A stretch of 64,000 nt of DNA from JABDIY01 sp963751955 (GTDB lineage Bacteria; Actinomycetota; Acidimicrobiia; Acidimicrobiales; SZUA-35), in NCBI GenBank assembly GCA_963751955.1, contig CAVVWM010000011.1:372001-436000 (forward strand). Reading direction: 5' to 3'. The translations under genes and the position numbers were made by a program. Of the stretch, positions 24,638-33,976 are shown one piece after another (the stretch's first letter is position 1; each line of letters starts with the position of its first letter). Under the pieces are notes generated by a model. The model was not told the origin of the DNA. It worked only from the letters and a program-made list of their open reading frames with translations, and ran no database searches.

Positions 24638-26230
24638 TTACTCGACGAGGCGAAGCGGGTCACCGATGAGTCGGGCCCGCCATGCGGTCGTCTCGCCGAG
24701 ATTCACGCCCGAGGTTGCTGTGGTGTATCGGATCTTGACCCAGCAATCGGTAGTACAGGAGTATCCGCCCGAAATGTCGTTGAGATCGATGGTGATTCGA
24801 ATGAGCCGATCCTGGAAGAACTGGCCGCCGTTCAATGGTTCACGGCGCACACAGGTACCCGCTCCGTTGATGCAGTTGCTGCTATCCAGCGCGGTTCCTA
24901 CGTATTCGGAGTAGCCACTCTCGGCGACGGCCACCCAGGTGAGTGGCGCAGGCGACCTGACGCCCGCAGCGTCGGGCGGCATGAGCACTTCTACTTGGTC
25001 GATACCGTCGGCGGTGTCGAACATCGTGACTTCCAGAGTGGACCGGTAGTTCTCCGGCCCCACCTCCGCCAAGTACAGCTCGACGGGGACATTGACTCCG
25101 GGTTGGGTCCCGTTGCCGTTTCGGAGAGAGTTGGGGAACATGTCCTGGTCGGTGTACACGCCCAGGTAGTTGAGAGGGCTGAGAGTTGGACAGTCTGGGT
25201 TGGTGATGGTGGAGCAGCTGTTTCCGAATCCGCCGGTCGCACGGAGGGAGTACAACAAGCGGCCATTGTTGGAGGACTTGGCCTGAATGACCCACACCCC
25301 CGGCGTGAGGTTCGTCGCCACATTGCGCCAGGGCCCTTCCTCTTCAGCCGCTTCGGGGTCATAGGCATTCGGGCAGTTGGTGCCCCGGTTGAGGGGATAG
25401 ACAACATTGCTGCTGCTCCCGTTGGCTTGAACCGCGAGGTTCGCCGGCACGATGTTGTCGGAGTAGTTGTTGGGTGTGTTCGCATCGGGCTGGTAGAGGT
25501 TGAGAATCAAATTCGACCGGCTGTCGTTGAAACAGCTCACCCGTGCCTGAAGGCGCATGCCGGCTGACCCAGCCGGGATGTTCATCAGATAGAGGAACCC
25601 ACGCGTGTCTCTCTGTTGGTTCACGTTCCCGTTGTTGGCGAGCGGGATGCTGAGCGGGTCGCCGTACTGGCGGAGGGTGCCAACCTCGTGGATATTCAGC
25701 CAGAAGTTGTCAGGATCGCCTGGCCGGTACACATTGTCACGCCCCGTGCCCAGCGCATTCGAGGGGGTTCCCATCGGTAGCGGTCGGGTGAGCTCGACGG
25801 TGGCGTTGCGCTCGATCTCGATGCTGTCCAGCACAACCCGCCCGAAATAGGATTCTCCCTCGGTCAGAATCGTGACTTTCACCTTCGATTGGCTGACGAT
25901 CTCGGTGATCACCTGGGGATATGCGCCCGCAGCTGGAACACACGGCGCCGATGGAACATCGCAGCCGGGCTGATCGACGTACCCGTTAGCGGCGGCCACC
26001 GACTTGGCAGCGACGCTTGCGAGGGCAGGATCCGGAACCTCCACACCGGCGGCGAGTGCGGCAGCGTCGGCGGCGCGTTGGGCTTGATCGGCCTCGGCGT
26101 ACCAGCCACCCACGTCTACCGCAAAGGCGGCAAAAATCATCAGTGGTATGAGAAGAAGAGCGGTCGTCGCGAGAACGTACCCTGATTCGTCTGATCGATC
26201 GGCACGACGAAGAGGGGCCAGGAAAGCCAT
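24638..26230 (-). CDS. TadG-like exported protein (second of the tandem pair)
   Basis: A 530-residue paralogue of the neighbouring gene. The first ~60 residues are almost identical between the two: an acidic/basic lead, the helix YVLATTALLLIPLMIFAAFA, then DVGGWYAEADQAQRAADAAA. The extracytoplasmic regions diverge strongly, sharing mainly the C-terminal pattern (an ARLIGDPLRLVE-like ending in both). Cysteine pairs occur in PGCDVPSAPC, NSCSTITNPDC, NCINGAGTC and YSCTTDC, suggesting a disulfide-bonded surface protein. A conserved anchor with a variable ectodomain suggests surface display or adhesion, but the function is unknown. Downstream of the cation exchanger by 48 bp. Confidence 0.8.
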   Translation of the reverse strand: MAFLAPLRRADRSDESGYVLATTALLLIPLMIFAAFAVDVGGWYAEADQAQRAADAAALAAGVEVPDPALASVAAKSVAAANGYVDQPGCDVPSAPCVPAAGAYPQVITEIVSQSKVKVTILTEGESYFGRVVLDSIEIERNATVELTRPLPMGTPSNALGTGRDNVYRPGDPDNFWLNIHEVGTLRQYGDPLSIPLANNGNVNQQRDTRGFLYLMNIPAGSAGMRLQARVSCFNDSRSNLILNLYQPDANTPNNYSDNIVPANLAVQANGSSSNVVYPLNRGTNCPNAYDPEAAEEEGPWRNVATNLTPGVWVIQAKSSNNGRLLYSLRATGGFGNSCSTITNPDCPTLSPLNYLGVYTDQDMFPNSLRNGNGTQPGVNVPVELYLAEVGPENYRSTLEVTMFDTADGIDQVEVLMPPDAAGVRSPAPLTWVAVAESGYSEYVGTALDSSNCINGAGTCVRREPLNGGQFFQDRLIRITIDLNDISGGYSCTTDCWVKIRYTTATSGVNLGETTAWRARLIGDPLRLVE

Positions 26231-26278
26231 ACCTGAGCCATCGGAACCAACGCGGGTCTACTACAGGAGTAGATGCGA

Positions 26279-27259
26279 CTAAAAAGTGAGGAGTGCTTTC
26301 CCTGCTGTTTCAACGGTTTCGTTGAGATAGGAAACAACAAGGAACAACACGAACACCATCAACAGGACCGAACCCTCCAGCCGGTTGAAGAGTGCCCTAC
26401 TCCACATCGCAGCGAAGGCTCCCAGGCACACGACGAGCATGAACCCCATGTCGAGCGTGGCCAGCGAACTGTCCTGAATCGTCCCATCGCCCAGCACGCC
26501 AACGACACCGCCGACGGCGAGAGAATTGAACAGATTGGAGCCAAGCAGATTGCCAACGATCAGGTCGGTGACACCCTGCCGAGCAGCGGCGATGGTGGTG
26601 ACCAGCTCGGGGAGCGATGTGCCGATCGCCACCAACGTCACACCAACGAAGCCTCCGCTCAACCCGAACTCGGTAGCAAGGTCGGTAGCGCCCCGGACCA
26701 GAAGCCACGCGCCGCCGACCGTTCCGACCAACCCGATGAGAGTTCGCAAGACTTCGCTGCGAGCGTTCACCCGCTCGCCTTCCTCGACCACCTCATCGAT
26801 GGGTGGAGCGTTTCCGGAGCGGATAACCCAGCCGAGTGCTACGACGAGAAGAACAAAAAGAAGCACACCTTCGGACACGCTGATGCCTTCGCCTTGAAGC
26901 GTCATCGCAAAGATGACAGCGGCAAGGGTGGCCATGATCGCTTCCTTTCTCAGCACATCCTTGGCAACGGCGATTGGAACCAGGAGCGCAGCGGACCCGA
27001 GAATCAGGCTGAGATTGGCTATGTTGGATCCGATGATGTTGCCGATTCCAAGGTCGCCATCGCCGTTGGTGGCTGCCACGGCCGACACGAGCATCTCAGG
27101 CGCACTGGTGCCGAACCCGATGATCACTGCACCGATGACGATGGGCGTGACGTTGAAGGCCACTGCGAGTTTGGCCGCCCCTTCCACAAAAGCGTCAGCG
27201 GCAAATGTGAGCAGAATGATACCTGCGATCGCCAGCGCAAGACCAATGAGGATGGTCAC
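26279..27259 (-). CDS. CaCA-superfamily sodium/calcium exchanger (YrbG-like)
   Basis: A 326-residue membrane antiporter with ten or eleven helices in two inverted halves. Each half carries an alpha-repeat: GFGTSAPEMLVSAVAATNGD with GNIIGSNIANLSLILG in the first, and AIGTSLPELVTTIAAARQG with GNLLGSNLFNSLAVGG in the second. The acidic residues of the two alpha-repeats (E in APEM and LPEL) are the ion-binding positions in the family. Two negatively charged residues in each repeat favour Ca2+ exchange for Na+ or H+. It overlaps the ftsK stop by four bases, so the two genes are coupled. Confidence 0.92.
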   Translation of the reverse strand: MTILIGLALAIAGIILLTFAADAFVEGAAKLAVAFNVTPIVIGAVIIGFGTSAPEMLVSAVAATNGDGDLGIGNIIGSNIANLSLILGSAALLVPIAVAKDVLRKEAIMATLAAVIFAMTLQGEGISVSEGVLLFVLLVVALGWVIRSGNAPPIDEVVEEGERVNARSEVLRTLIGLVGTVGGAWLLVRGATDLATEFGLSGGFVGVTLVAIGTSLPELVTTIAAARQGVTDLIVGNLLGSNLFNSLAVGGVVGVLGDGTIQDSSLATLDMGFMLVVCLGAFAAMWSRALFNRLEGSVLLMVFVLFLVVSYLNETVETAGKALLTF

Positions 27260-30200
27260 TGCTTCGGTTTGGGATACCCCGGCGGCGGAGCGAGCGCCGG
27301 ATCGAAATCCTCGTCGATTGCGAACTCGTCATCCTCGTCGGATCCCGAGTCCGGTGTGTCCAACTCCGACTTGGCGGTTTGGGTCTCGCTCTCACCGGTG
27401 AGATCAACCGCCACGTTTGTCAGATCAAGTTCTCCGGTGGATTCCGCACGCGAGGTGCTGGCGGCTCGTTTTGTGGCTCTCTTCAGTTTCTTCGCCGGTT
27501 TTTCGACTTTTGCGTCGCCGGTCAGAGCCGGGGTGTCCTCGCTTGCCGAATCGGCCTGGTCGGGTTTGACCAAAACCTCACGGGCCCGGACGCCTTGGGC
27601 TGGTCCCACAATTCCCCGATCTTCGAGCACATTCATGACGCGTTCGGCCTCCTTGAGGTCGACTCGCAACTTGCGCTGCAACATGGGCACCGATCCGAGC
27701 TGGCTGTTGATGATCAGTTCGGCCCCATGTTCGATGACGTCGCGGTCTTCGACTACTTCGGGTTCCGCCTCTGTGGTTCGCTCGTCGGAAACTACTTCTT
27801 GCTCGTGCTTCTCCGATTCGCTCAGCGGGCGAGGAAGCGCCTTCGAGCGCTCATGCGGGTCTGGATCGATCGGGTTTTGAATGCTGGCAAGAGTGGGCTT
27901 GGGAACGTGCTTTTTCGGCACCGGAGGTGTGATCAGCTGCTGTTGCTGGGGAGCAGGAGTAGGAGCAGCGGCGCCCGCCATCTTGTGTAGGTCAGCGGGC
28001 GTGACCAGAACGTCCCGGACCTTTGAACCCACGTTGGGACCGACGATTCCACGTTGTTCCAGCTCATCCATCAACCGACCGGCCCTCGCAAACCCCACGC
28101 GGAGTTTGCGTTGGAAGTCTGAGACCGCCGCTCGCTGACTATTGACCACCAACTCCATGGCCGCAAGAAGTAACTCGTCATCATCGGCACTGCCGGTCGT
28201 GCCGCCGGGCAACACTGCAGCGGCGCCGCCGGTCTCCATGTCATCGCCTTGCACCCGTGGATCGAACTGGACATCGGGGGCCTGATGCCGCCAGAAGTCG
28301 ACGAGCTCAGCCACTTCTGCCTCTGTGACCCACGCTCCCTGGAAGCGGGTGAGCTCGCTGGTACTCCCGTCGCTGATGAGGCCGTCGCCTTTGCCCACCA
28401 GGTTTTCGGCACCTCCGGCGTCTAGAACAACGCGGCTGTCGGTGAGGCTGCTGACGGCATAGGCCAACCGAGCGGGAACGTTGGCCTTGATCATGCCAGT
28501 GATCACGTTGGTCGAGGGCCTCTGGGTGGCGATCACCAAGTGAATTCCTACCGCCCGTGCTTTTTGGGCGATGCGTACGATCGCTTCTTCGATTTCGGCC
28601 CCAACTTGCATCATCAAATCGGCGAGTTCGTCGATCACGATCAGCACGAAGGACAACTTCTGGTAGTCACCGAGGGAGCCGTCGTCCATCACTCGGGGGG
28701 CAAGCCGACCGTCCTCGACGGCCTGGTTGTAACCGGTGATGTCACGCACTCCGACCTCTTCGAGCATGCTGTAGCGCCGCTCCATCTCCCGGACGCCCCA
28801 ACTCAGGGCGTTGGCGGCCTTCTTCGGATCGGTGACGACCTCGCTGAGGAGGTGAGGCAGCCCGTTGTATTGGGTGAGTTCCACCCGCTTGGGATCGACC
28901 AGGATCATCCGTACCTGGTCTGGTGTTGATCGCATCAGGATGCTGGTCAACATCGTGTTCAGCCCGCTCGACTTGCCCGACCCGGTCTGGCCCGCAACGA
29001 GCAGATGAGGCAATTTGGCCAGGTTTATCATGATGGTGCGACCGGTGATGTCGCGACCTAGACCAACCTCCAACGGATGCTTGGCCTTCCTGGCTTCATC
29101 GGAAACAAGCAAGTCCCCCACAGTGACCAGGGCGCGTTCGAGGTTTGGTACCTCAACGCCGATCGCCTGCTTACCGGGAATGGGCGCAAGAATGCGAACA
29201 TTGGGCGTCATCATTGCATATGCAATGTCTTGCCTGAGCGCCATTACACGGGAGACCTTGGTCTTGGGGGCCAATTCGTATTCGAACATGGAGATGGTGG
29301 GTCCGACTCGGACACCGATCAGTCTCGTCTCGACACCGTGTTCCTGGAGAGCGCGCTGAAGGCGCATTCCTCTCGCGCGTACTTCGCGTTCGTCGACGTC
29401 CTGGCTCTTCGATAGCTCCAGCATTGCGACAGATGGCAGCATCCATTCGCCGCCCTCGGGGGTGGGCAAAGTCGGTGCCACCTCGGCCGGAAAAGCGGGC
29501 GCCTCGACTCGACTGAAACTGAAATGGTCACCAGCCGAATCGTCCAACGTGCCGATGTCGACCGTCTCGTCGGCCACGGTGTCCTCGAGGGGGTTCGGCG
29601 GTGCCGGCGGCAGATCATCGAATCCGGCGGTCTCGGGTCGAAGATCGATGTATTTCTCGGCGGTCTCCTTCGACTTGATCAGCCCAGATCCGCCATCAGC
29701 CGTTGTGATCTCGATATCCATCAGCGGTTCGACGATGCCCGACGCGGATGTTTCAGCAACGGGACGCTTCTCAAAACCGAGCTTGGATCGGTCGAATTCG
29801 AGGTTCGAAACCGTTTCAGCGACATAGCCGGCCGCCTGACGGAGGCGACCCAGGATTGCATCCAGAATCCAGCCGTAACTGATGCTTGTAAGAACGGTGA
29901 CGCCGACCATGACCAACGTGACCGTTACGATGATGTGACCCCAATGGCCGAACAACGACTCGAGCGTTCCGCCGATCCGCACGCCGAGGTGACCACCTGC
30001 TCGTGAGAGCTCGTCGACAGTTGATCCGTTCCAGGGCCGCCCGCCGACAAGATCGAGGATCGAGAACACTGCGGCCACGAGCAGCGCACCGGCGGCGAGC
30101 TGGGCCGGTTCGAAACGGGGAGCCTTCTTACGGCGTGACCTGCTCCGCGGCGTGGGAGCATTACGTAGACGATGCCAGCCGACCCAGAACAACCCGAGGG

Positions 30201-30453
30201 GTACCACATATCGCACGCGGCCCACGAGCCAACCGCTGACATCGGCGAGCAACTCCCCCACCGGTCCGGTGGTGCCGGTATACAGTCCAAGAGCGAGCAG
30301 GATGCCAAGGGCAATCAGGAGAAGGCCCTGTACCTCACGATCGCTGGTCGACTGGGCGGCTGACCTCTTCTTTCGCCGCTGCGGTTGTCGCCCACCGGAA
30401 CTGCGACGAGTGGACGAACGCGCCGGGCGCTGATTTCTGCTCGTAGTAGCCAC
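27256..30453 (-). CDS. ftsK: FtsK/SpoIIIE DNA translocase with two gamma domains
   Basis: Septal double-stranded-DNA pump that clears chromosomes during division. The GTG giving VATTSRNQRPARSS is used (1065 residues). The N-terminus has about four membrane helices (QGLLLIALGILLALGLYTG onward), then a linker. The motor follows: Walker A HLLVAGQTGSGKSSGLNTML, Walker B LSFVLIVIDELADLMM, and IHLVIATQRPSTNVITG. Unusually there are two winged-helix gamma modules, at about residues 757-825 (MELVVNSQRAAVSDFQRKLR) and 905-968 (AELIINSQLGSVPMLQRKLR). A Pro/Gln-rich linker separates them, and a ~95-residue acidic tail follows. Upstream is rnj, a common pairing. Confidence 0.95.
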   Translation of the reverse strand: MATTSRNQRPARSSTRRSSGGRQPQRRKKRSAAQSTSDREVQGLLLIALGILLALGLYTGTTGPVGELLADVSGWLVGRVRYVVPLGLFWVGWHRLRNAPTPRSRSRRKKAPRFEPAQLAAGALLVAAVFSILDLVGGRPWNGSTVDELSRAGGHLGVRIGGTLESLFGHWGHIIVTVTLVMVGVTVLTSISYGWILDAILGRLRQAAGYVAETVSNLEFDRSKLGFEKRPVAETSASGIVEPLMDIEITTADGGSGLIKSKETAEKYIDLRPETAGFDDLPPAPPNPLEDTVADETVDIGTLDDSAGDHFSFSRVEAPAFPAEVAPTLPTPEGGEWMLPSVAMLELSKSQDVDEREVRARGMRLQRALQEHGVETRLIGVRVGPTISMFEYELAPKTKVSRVMALRQDIAYAMMTPNVRILAPIPGKQAIGVEVPNLERALVTVGDLLVSDEARKAKHPLEVGLGRDITGRTIMINLAKLPHLLVAGQTGSGKSSGLNTMLTSILMRSTPDQVRMILVDPKRVELTQYNGLPHLLSEVVTDPKKAANALSWGVREMERRYSMLEEVGVRDITGYNQAVEDGRLAPRVMDDGSLGDYQKLSFVLIVIDELADLMMQVGAEIEEAIVRIAQKARAVGIHLVIATQRPSTNVITGMIKANVPARLAYAVSSLTDSRVVLDAGGAENLVGKGDGLISDGSTSELTRFQGAWVTEAEVAELVDFWRHQAPDVQFDPRVQGDDMETGGAAAVLPGGTTGSADDDELLLAAMELVVNSQRAAVSDFQRKLRVGFARAGRLMDELEQRGIVGPNVGSKVRDVLVTPADLHKMAGAAAPTPAPQQQQLITPPVPKKHVPKPTLASIQNPIDPDPHERSKALPRPLSESEKHEQEVVSDERTTEAEPEVVEDRDVIEHGAELIINSQLGSVPMLQRKLRVDLKEAERVMNVLEDRGIVGPAQGVRAREVLVKPDQADSASEDTPALTGDAKVEKPAKKLKRATKRAASTSRAESTGELDLTNVAVDLTGESETQTAKSELDTPDSGSDEDDEFAIDEDFDPALAPPPGYPKPKQ

Positions 30454-30511
30454 AACCCTCAAACAGTAGTTTGTGCCGGACCTGGAACAGTGGCACTCAG
30501 GCGACGAGAGG

Positions 30512-32185
30512 CTATTCGTGGGCGCCCAGAACGACCGGGACGATGCTGGGGCGGAGCCTGGTTCGGTTGGAGACGAAGCGTCCCAGGGTCCTCTTGACGA
30601 TTTTTTCAAGCTCTGTTCGCTTCCGCACACCTTTGGCCAGAGCATCTTCAACCGCATCGCTCACAGAACGCAGCGCATCTTTGTGGATCTGGTCGCCCTC
30701 GGCGCCCGACACCCAACCCCGACTCACGATCTCGGGCGAGCCAACCAACGAGGCGTCAGGCCCTTCGATCCGAAGTGAAATGATGGCGGAGACAAAACCT
30801 CCGGTTCCCAGCGCCCGACGTTCATCGAGCACTCCTTCCCCGAGGTCACCCACACTTCCGTGCACATAGACGTACTCGGCTGGCACCTGCTCGCCTCGTT
30901 TGAGTCCCTTGTCGCTCAGCACTACGGAATCCCCGTCGGAGCACACCAATACTCGGTCGGGCGGAGTTCCCACCCGAGTTGCTATTCGGGCGTGCTCAAC
31001 CATGTGCCGATACTCGCCGTGAACGGGAACGAACCACTCTGGCTTCACGATGCTGTGCATCACCTTGAGTTCTTCGCTGTTGGCGTGGCCGGTGGCATGA
31101 ACACGATGGGTCGTGCTATCAACCACTTCTGCTCCCCGTCGCAGCAGCCCCTCGATCACCGCAGCCACGCTGGTCTCATTGCCGGGGATCGGGTGACTGG
31201 ACAGAATCACGCAGTCACCATCCTTGATTTGAAGGAACTTGTTGTCACCGCTCGACATGCGGGCCAACGCTGCCATCGGCTCTCCCTGCGATCCGGTGGA
31301 AATGATGCACACATCTCCGTCGTCGTACCGGTCGACGTCTTCGATCTTCGCGAGCTTGTCATCGGGAATGTGAAGCAAACCCATCTCGCGAGCAAGGGCG
31401 ACGTTCTTGTTCATGCTGCGGCCCATCGTCACCACGGTGCGCCCTTCGGCGATCACGGCATTGGCGATCTGCTGGACCCGGTGGATGTGGCTGGCGAAAC
31501 ACGCAACGATCAATCGGCGTCCAGCACGAGCCCTGACCACGTCCTCCAGGTTCTGCCCGATGCTGGTCTCGGATTCGCTGAAACCCGCCGACTGAGCGTT
31601 GGTCGAGTCACACAGGAACAGGCGGATTCCGTCGTCGGTGGCAAGATGTCCGATGCCGGCCAGGTCGGTCAGACGTCCGTCGACCGGGGTCATATCAAGC
31701 TTGAAGTCGCCGCTGTGCAGGATCACACCCTGCGGGGTGTGGAAGGCGGTGGCATAGCCGTGCGGCACCGAGTGGGTGACCGGGAAAAACTCCATATCGA
31801 ATGGCCCCACCTGGATACGGTCGCCATCGCTCACCTCGATGAAGCTGGCCTTCTTCAGGTGGCCCCGTTCTTCGATCCGGTTCTTGGCCAGACCGATGGT
31901 GAGCGGCGACCCGATCACCTTGAGCGGCATCTCGTCCAGCAGCCAGCCGATTGCCCCGATGTGGTCTTCGTGGCCGTGAGTGGCGACAACCCCCTCGATG
32001 CGATGGGCGTTCTCGCGCAGCCAAGTGAAGTCGGGCAGCACCAGGTCAATACCGGCCATGTCGTTGTCGGGGAACATCAGACCACAATCGATCAGCATGA
32101 TTCTGCCGTCGACTTCTATGGCGGCACAGTTCCGCCCGATTTCGCCGAGTCCACCGAGGAACACGACTCGTACAGGTTGTGGCAT
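30512..32185 (-). CDS. rnj: Ribonuclease J
   Basis: Metallo-beta-lactamase/beta-CASP nuclease with 5'-3' exo- and endonuclease activity in mRNA decay and rRNA maturation. The protein is 557 residues, the normal length. Zinc ligands are in VVATHGHEDHIGAIGWLLDE (H-x-H-x-D-H), HSGDFKLDMTPVDG and the C-terminal-proximal HATGHANSEELK. The beta-CASP insert includes LFLCDSTNAQSAG. The C-terminal domain is complete. dapA-rnj-ftsK is a conserved actinobacterial order; spacing is 48 bp to dapA and 58 bp to ftsK. Confidence 0.96.
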   Translation of the reverse strand: MPQPVRVVFLGGLGEIGRNCAAIEVDGRIMLIDCGLMFPDNDMAGIDLVLPDFTWLRENAHRIEGVVATHGHEDHIGAIGWLLDEMPLKVIGSPLTIGLAKNRIEERGHLKKASFIEVSDGDRIQVGPFDMEFFPVTHSVPHGYATAFHTPQGVILHSGDFKLDMTPVDGRLTDLAGIGHLATDDGIRLFLCDSTNAQSAGFSESETSIGQNLEDVVRARAGRRLIVACFASHIHRVQQIANAVIAEGRTVVTMGRSMNKNVALAREMGLLHIPDDKLAKIEDVDRYDDGDVCIISTGSQGEPMAALARMSSGDNKFLQIKDGDCVILSSHPIPGNETSVAAVIEGLLRRGAEVVDSTTHRVHATGHANSEELKVMHSIVKPEWFVPVHGEYRHMVEHARIATRVGTPPDRVLVCSDGDSVVLSDKGLKRGEQVPAEYVYVHGSVGDLGEGVLDERRALGTGGFVSAIISLRIEGPDASLVGSPEIVSRGWVSGAEGDQIHKDALRSVSDAVEDALAKGVRKRTELEKIVKRTLGRFVSNRTRLRPSIVPVVLGAHE

Positions 32186-32233
32186 GGAGGAAACCTTAGA
32201 GGCGCAACATGGAGAAGGCTCGGTCTGTTCTCA

Positions 32234-33133
32234 TCATGAGTCGACCAACTGCCTATCGAGCCCCGACAGAATCGTACGGGCGACTGCGTCGAGGCCGTCG
32301 GGCGTTGGACCCATGGGGCTCCGGCATTCACCGACTGTGACCCCAAGCAGGTTCATCATCACCTTCGACGGAATCGGGTTAGGTGTCAGATCGCCGGTTT
32401 CGAAGTTGTACGACGGAATGAGTCGAGCGTTGATCTGTCGTGCCAGGCCAACATCGCCTTTTCGGTAGGCAGCAATCATCTCAGCCATCTCAGCTCCGGC
32501 CCAATGGGTTGCAACGCCGATCACTCCGACTGCTCCAACCGCCAACAACGGCAACGTGAGGCTGTCATCACCGGAGTAGACGCTGATTTCCAGGCCCTGC
32601 TGTTCGGATCGGTGAATGAGGTCGGCGGTCTCGGCCGGATCACCGGCCGCATCCTTGAGTCCGACGATGGTGGGAAGAGCGAACAGATCGATTAAGAGGT
32701 CGCTGCTGATCTTTCGACCGGTTCGACCGGGAATGTCATAGAGGATGACCGGCAGATCGGTTGCCTGGCAGACGCTGGTGAAGTGGCGACGCAAACCCTC
32801 CTGTGAAGGGCGGTTGTAATAGGGGGTCACATGCAACAGGCCGTCGGCGCCCACCTCGGCAGCTCGTTCGGTGAGGTCGAGGGCTGCGGATGTGTTGTTG
32901 CTGCCGACGCCAGCAATGACCGGGTGGTCCGGAAGTGCCTCTTTGACGGCTGCGACGAGGCTGATCTGTTCTTGATGGCTGAGCGTGGGCGACTCTCCGG
33001 TGGTGCCGGCGACCACAACACCGTCATTGCCATTCGCCACGAGGTAGCGAGCCAACTTCTGGGCTCCGTCGAGATCCAACGAAAGATCCTCAGAAAACGG
33101 CGTGACCATCGCGGTCAGAGTGGCTCCAAACAT
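32234..33133 (-). CDS. dapA: 4-hydroxy-tetrahydrodipicolinate synthase
   Basis: Condenses pyruvate with aspartate semialdehyde, the first committed step to meso-diaminopimelate and lysine. The protein is 299 residues. Visible motifs: FGATLTAMVTPFSEDLSLDL, VVAGTTGESPTLSHQEQISL, LHVTPYYNRPSQEG with the active-site tyrosine, ILYDIPGRTGRKI, and IVGLKDAAGD with the Schiff-base lysine. dapB lies about 2.7 kb away on the other strand. Identification is firm. Confidence 0.96.
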   Translation of the reverse strand: MFGATLTAMVTPFSEDLSLDLDGAQKLARYLVANGNDGVVVAGTTGESPTLSHQEQISLVAAVKEALPDHPVIAGVGSNNTSAALDLTERAAEVGADGLLHVTPYYNRPSQEGLRRHFTSVCQATDLPVILYDIPGRTGRKISSDLLIDLFALPTIVGLKDAAGDPAETADLIHRSEQQGLEISVYSGDDSLTLPLLAVGAVGVIGVATHWAGAEMAEMIAAYRKGDVGLARQINARLIPSYNFETGDLTPNPIPSKVMMNLLGVTVGECRSPMGPTPDGLDAVARTILSGLDRQLVDS

Positions 33134-33186
33134 GCTGTCAGGTTACCGCAGAGCACTACACGCACATGAGTCGGTACATCGACTCT

Positions 33187-33976
33187 TCAGTTGGCTCGGG
33201 TAGTGGCTAGTCGTCGGAGCAGGAGAACGTAAACCGTGGTGGCGAGAATCGCGGAAAATAGCCCACTGCCCAGCGTAGGAGAGGTGGGGGCCATTGGTTT
33301 GATCTGGTAGAGGCACCGGAATGGGAAAGAGTTCACCGGTCGGTTCTTCCAATTGAAGCCACATCGGAGCTAAATCTGCCCCGCCCAAACGACCGGCGAC
33401 GGCGACAACGTTGAGCCTCGGGAGAATTGTCCCTTCACCGGAGTCGACGACTGCGAGTCCCTCCCGTTCCCGGCTCACTCGCATCCAACCGCTCACCTTT
33501 GACAACGCCGAACCGAGGTCGGGCGGGTCCTCGATCGGGCGTCCGAGCTCCACAAAACCCCGGTTCACCAGCACTTGGGTGCCGTCGACAGTTTCGAACA
33601 GGCCGACGACCCACTCCCCAGCAGCGCCGTTCTGGCTTCGGTTGGCGATCCGAACCACGTCCGGCTCGGTCCATGATCCGGCGTCTTCGACCCGACTGAA
33701 ATCGACCGCCGTCGGAGCGCCGCTCTGAATGGCTGCCAGCACCGACAGGGGAACCGCCTCGGATCGGGCTGCGATTTGCACGTTCTGGGCAATCCTCTCG
33801 TCCCGACGATCGAGCTGCCAGAACATGGCGACGATGAACGACGCGACCATCGTTGCGGCAAAGAGATGGGACAAGATCCACTTGGGTCGGATGGCAAAGG
33901 ACCAGTCGGGTTCTGTCATTTTGCGACGGGCCACAGGAAGATCGAGTTCGCCGGTTGACTCAGTCGACGTCTTCAT
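33187..33976 (-). CDS. SURF1-family protein, single-base frameshift near the C-terminus
   Basis: SURF1/Shy1 proteins assist cytochrome c oxidase assembly and have two membrane helices bracketing an extracytoplasmic domain. Here the first helix is ILSHLFAATMVASFIVAMFWQ. The domain includes VLVNRGFVELGR and a family-like HLSYAGQW near the end. After GQW the frame becomes nonsense. One base over, it reads LFSAILATTVYVLLLRRLAT and stops at 33187, which is the expected second helix. An extra base near 33260-33264 explains this; corrected length is about 262 residues. The start is either ATG 33976 (17-bp overlap with the upstream gene) or ATG 33919. No cytochrome oxidase genes are nearby. Confidence 0.78.

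Noticed and set aside
22960..26230. Complete Tad/Flp pilus locus
   Set aside because: No tadA ATPase, tadB/C, prepilin or prepilin peptidase gene is present; only the TadG-like N-terminal signature is shared.
26257..26273. TCTACT/AGTAGA hairpin between the exchanger and the second TadG-like gene
   Set aside because: Six-bp, AT-containing stem with no U-run; too weak to call a terminator.
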